Shown in pieces: positions 58,573 through 60,361 of a DNA stretch of 60,361 nucleotides (within the stretch, counting starts at the first letter, position 1; every line of letters starts with the position of its first letter). The DNA is from Spirulina sp. CS-785/01. GTDB taxonomy: Bacteria > Cyanobacteriota > Cyanobacteriia > Cyanobacteriales > Spirulinaceae. The stretch spans positions 1-60,361 of the forward strand of contig NZ_JAQMSD010000124.1 of NCBI RefSeq assembly GCF_028330525.1, read 5' to 3'. The translations under genes were made by a program, and so were the position numbers. Under the pieces are notes generated by a model. It was not told where the DNA came from. It made no database searches and saw only the letters and a list, made by a program, of their open reading frames with translations.

Positions 58573-59286
58573 CTACTCTTTCATTATGCCGGATGCTGAA
58601 TTGGATTCTGGGGAGTCGGAGTCATCCTCCTCGTCTTGGTTTTCCTCTTCATTGTCTGGCAGTAAGAATTCGGCCTGTAGGCGACTTTCCATGGCTTCCC
58701 GGAGATCAGGGACAAATTCGGTTCCCTTGACCTTAATACAGAGTTCAAAGAGAACTTCCGCGAGATCAGCCCGAGAGACCTTACTTTCCCTGAGATTGCT
58801 AAAACACTTCTCAAGTTCCTCAAAGATTCTAGTTTTTAGGGTTTGGGTCTCGGTTTGAAAGGTTTCTTGGGTTTCGGTGAGTTCCTCCCGCAATGCGTGG
58901 GTTTTGTTGTTGAGGTTTTTATTAAATGTGTCGAGGGTGGTGGAGTATTTTTGCTGGAATTGTTCTATGCGTTGCCAGAGTTTGGTGTTTTCCTCGTGGG
59001 TGGTGAGGCTGAGGTATTTGAGTTTTTTCTCTAATGCGTCGGCCATGCCTTGTACTTCCCCGTTGAGGGAGCGTTCTAGGGTGGTGAGGGAATGTTCCAT
59101 GGCATCGAGGCGATCGCGCACTTCCTGCTGAAGTTGCTCGAAGTTAGTCCCCAAGGTTTCTAACTCGTTTTCGGCCTCCTCAAAGCGTTCTTCATAGGTT
59201 CGGAGTTGAGTCCCGAAAAGAATTTCCCGGATTTGCTCAACGTTGCCTAGACGTTCGCGCATTTCTTTGCGGTTCAGTTCAGCCAT
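58573..59286 (-). CDS. Coiled-coil protein of unknown function
   Basis: A 237-residue, highly charged coiled-coil protein: MAELNRKEMRERLGNVEQIR at the start, long heptads to residue 170, then a compact part (SKVSRADLAEVLFELCIKVK) and an acidic tail rich in Glu, Asp and Ser. No membrane segments. First gene of the minus-strand run before the OmpA-type protein, so probably a cytoplasmic partner of that complex. Confidence 0.75.
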   Translation of the reverse strand: MAELNRKEMRERLGNVEQIREILFGTQLRTYEERFEEAENELETLGTNFEQLQQEVRDRLDAMEHSLTTLERSLNGEVQGMADALEKKLKYLSLTTHEENTKLWQRIEQFQQKYSTTLDTFNKNLNNKTHALREELTETQETFQTETQTLKTRIFEELEKCFSNLRESKVSRADLAEVLFELCIKVKGTEFVPDLREAMESRLQAEFLLPDNEEENQDEEDDSDSPESNSASGIMKE

Positions 59287-59476
59287 AATTTTGCTTATCT
59301 CCTGGTGTCGGTAGCCATGCGGTCAACTAAGCGCAGTTCTGCGTTTGATGTTAATAGGTTATCTTACATTGAGTTTGCTTTTGGAGACCCAGGTGCATCT
59401 AGAGACTGATCTCTGAGGGGGTGGGGGGAAACTCTCCTGTAAGATAGGACAGGTTGGTGTTTACAGTCCCAATATT

Positions 59477-60082
59477 ATGAAGGTTTTGCCATTGCTACAA
59501 ATCCACAGTCTTTCTCGTTTCTTTTCTCACCTCTGGCCGAGAATCCGACAGGGAGTTTTAATACTCTTGGTCAGTTTACTCTGTTTTACCGGATTAGCGG
59601 CGGATGCGTCAGCCGGAATCAACGATGACCGCTATGATGGCAATATTTTCGTGTTATACGCCGGAAATGGGTCATTAGTCCCGGCCAGTGTGACTTTAAA
59701 ACAGACTTTAAAGCAAGGTCGGCCTACGGTGTTGGTGTTTTACATTGACGATAGCAGCGATTGTAAACAGTTTGCTACGGTAGTGTCTAGGGTGCAGGAG
59801 TTTTATGGCCGGGCCGCGTCTATCATTCCGGTGGATGTGGATTCGATCCCTGTTAAGGACAGTTATGACCCCACCGAACCGGGGTATTATTACGAGGGAG
59901 TCGTCCCCCAGACTGTCATTTTCGACCAAGAGGGGAAAGTTCGCTACAACGGGAAAGGACAAGTCCCCTATGAAGCCCTAGATGATGTCCTCCGGGAAGT
60001 GTTTGATCTCTTACCTCGGTCTAAGTCTAAGCAATTAAAACGCCGTTCCTATAATGAATTTAATAGTGAATTAGAGGAATAG
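59477..60082 (+). CDS. Thylakoid-associated thioredoxin-fold protein (PSI accumulation factor type)
   Basis: A 201-residue protein with one hydrophobic segment (residues 24-46) that ends ADASAG and may be a signal anchor. A thioredoxin-like domain follows: GRPTVLVFYIDDSSDCKQF near 76-94 has the strand and helix position of the active site but only one Cys (Cys92) instead of CxxC. VVPQTVIFDQEGKVRYNGKG near 142 is the cis-Pro loop. It matches cyanobacterial and plastid proteins needed for photosystem I accumulation. Redox activity is unlikely without the second Cys. Confidence 0.78.
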   Translation: MKVLPLLQIHSLSRFFSHLWPRIRQGVLILLVSLLCFTGLAADASAGINDDRYDGNIFVLYAGNGSLVPASVTLKQTLKQGRPTVLVFYIDDSSDCKQFATVVSRVQEFYGRAASIIPVDVDSIPVKDSYDPTEPGYYYEGVVPQTVIFDQEGKVRYNGKGQVPYEALDDVLREVFDLLPRSKSKQLKRRSYNEFNSELEE

Positions 60083-60116
60083 AAAAGCTGTTGTTTTAAT
60101 GATTCAATCCGGTTAG

Positions 60117-60139
60117 GGGCGCAAGGTTTGCGCCCTTTT
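60117..60139 (+). terminator. Rho-independent terminator
   Basis: GGGCGCAA (60117-60124) pairs with TTGCGCCC (60128-60135) over a three-base loop and is followed by TTTT. It lies 35 bp behind the stop of the thioredoxin-fold gene. Confidence 0.88.
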
Positions 60140-60178
60140 ATACCAGGAATATTATGATCATCAAACATTAAATAGTAT

Positions 60179-60290
60179 TAATGCGTTGGTAGGAAGCCCT
60201 AAGCGAGCTTATTGCAACCCTGACCAAAAATACTGGGTTTCAAGCCCCGTCATGCCAACGAAGTGGAGGACGGCTTTTTATTGCCATATT
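60179..60290 (+). other. Possible IS200/IS605-type right-end remnant
   Basis: One frame reads ALVGSPKRAYCNPDQKYW and on, without a start, and the DNA includes a CCGTC...GACGG stem followed by a T run at about 60247-60279. The combination of a short coding tail and a terminal hairpin recalls the 3' end of tnpB elements, but no tnpB gene lies upstream. This is a weak call. Confidence 0.25.
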
Positions 60291-60361
60291 GAATTTAATC
60301 TGCTATAGTTTTGATACCAGCATACTTAGTGTTAAATGTTTGTCTTAGAGTACAAGGTTAA

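Noticed and set aside
1-60361. Search for tRNA, rRNA or other structured RNA genes
   Set aside because: I found no cloverleaf with a CCA-adjacent acceptor stem and no rRNA-like conserved blocks by eye. A covariance search could still reveal small RNAs.

Overview
The window comes from a cyanobacterium. HIP1 octamers (GCGATCGC) are scattered through genes and spacers. It carries chlorophyll synthesis (Mg-protoporphyrin IX methyltransferase), a CruP-type lycopene-cyclase paralogue and a thylakoid PSI-accumulation factor. It also has the short tandem repeats and the Uma2/DUF29/DUF4351 gene expansions typical of filamentous and bloom-forming cyanobacteria. A glycine-betaine ABC importer with a very acidic binding protein suggests a salt-exposed habitat. 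I cannot name the genus from sequence alone.

Layout. (1) 1-6.9 kb is an accessory patch. It holds a zinc-ribbon orphan, four intact DUF29 genes, two Rpn-type PD-(D/E)XK nucleases with DUF4351 tails, at least four DUF29 C-terminal scars, tandem duplications, and a first MNT/HEPN module lying between direct repeats. (2) 6.9-30.1 kb is a surface-glycan locus: an ABC flippase, the whole pseudaminic acid pathway (pseB, pseC, a SpsF/PseF-like cytidylyltransferase, pseG, pseH, pseI), large putative glycosyltransferases, a Wzy-like polymerase, a GT2, a sugar epimerase and a WecA-like initiating transferase. The pse operon has been opened twice. A 7.1-kb cassette sits between pseB and pseC, and a second MNT/HEPN module sits behind pseG. 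Each insert is flanked by a duplicated piece of the host gene. The 7.1-kb cassette looks like a lipid-linked sugar modification (Gtr/Arn-like) module and carries an IS5-family element that truncated its methyltransferase. (3) 30.1-37.4 kb is a second accessory patch: seven Uma2 nucleases, two DUF29 genes, VapBC, a MITE-like element and palindromic repeats. (4) 37.5-47.6 kb holds an O-antigen-ligase-like protein, DUF427, proVWX osmoprotectant uptake, a CNB-histidine kinase, CruP and two more Uma2 genes. (5) 47.8-60.4 kb is mostly chromosomal backbone: DUF1499, coiled-coil proteins, two glycosyltransferases, chlM, glyQ, and a minus-strand operon. That operon encodes a coiled-coil protein, an OmpA-anchored protein with a roadblock-like region, a Ras-like GTPase, a PAS histidine kinase and a DUF2064 protein. 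The thylakoid factor and a clear terminator follow.

The strongest new pattern is structural. Three independent inserts (two MNT/HEPN modules and one glycan cassette) are bracketed by 95-196 bp direct repeats derived from the neighbouring gene. Both MNT/HEPN modules are also joined in frame, or almost directly, to pieces of DUF29 genes. The best functional candidates are the Gtr-like cassette inside the pse operon and the membrane-anchored OmpA/Ras-GTPase/histidine-kinase operon.
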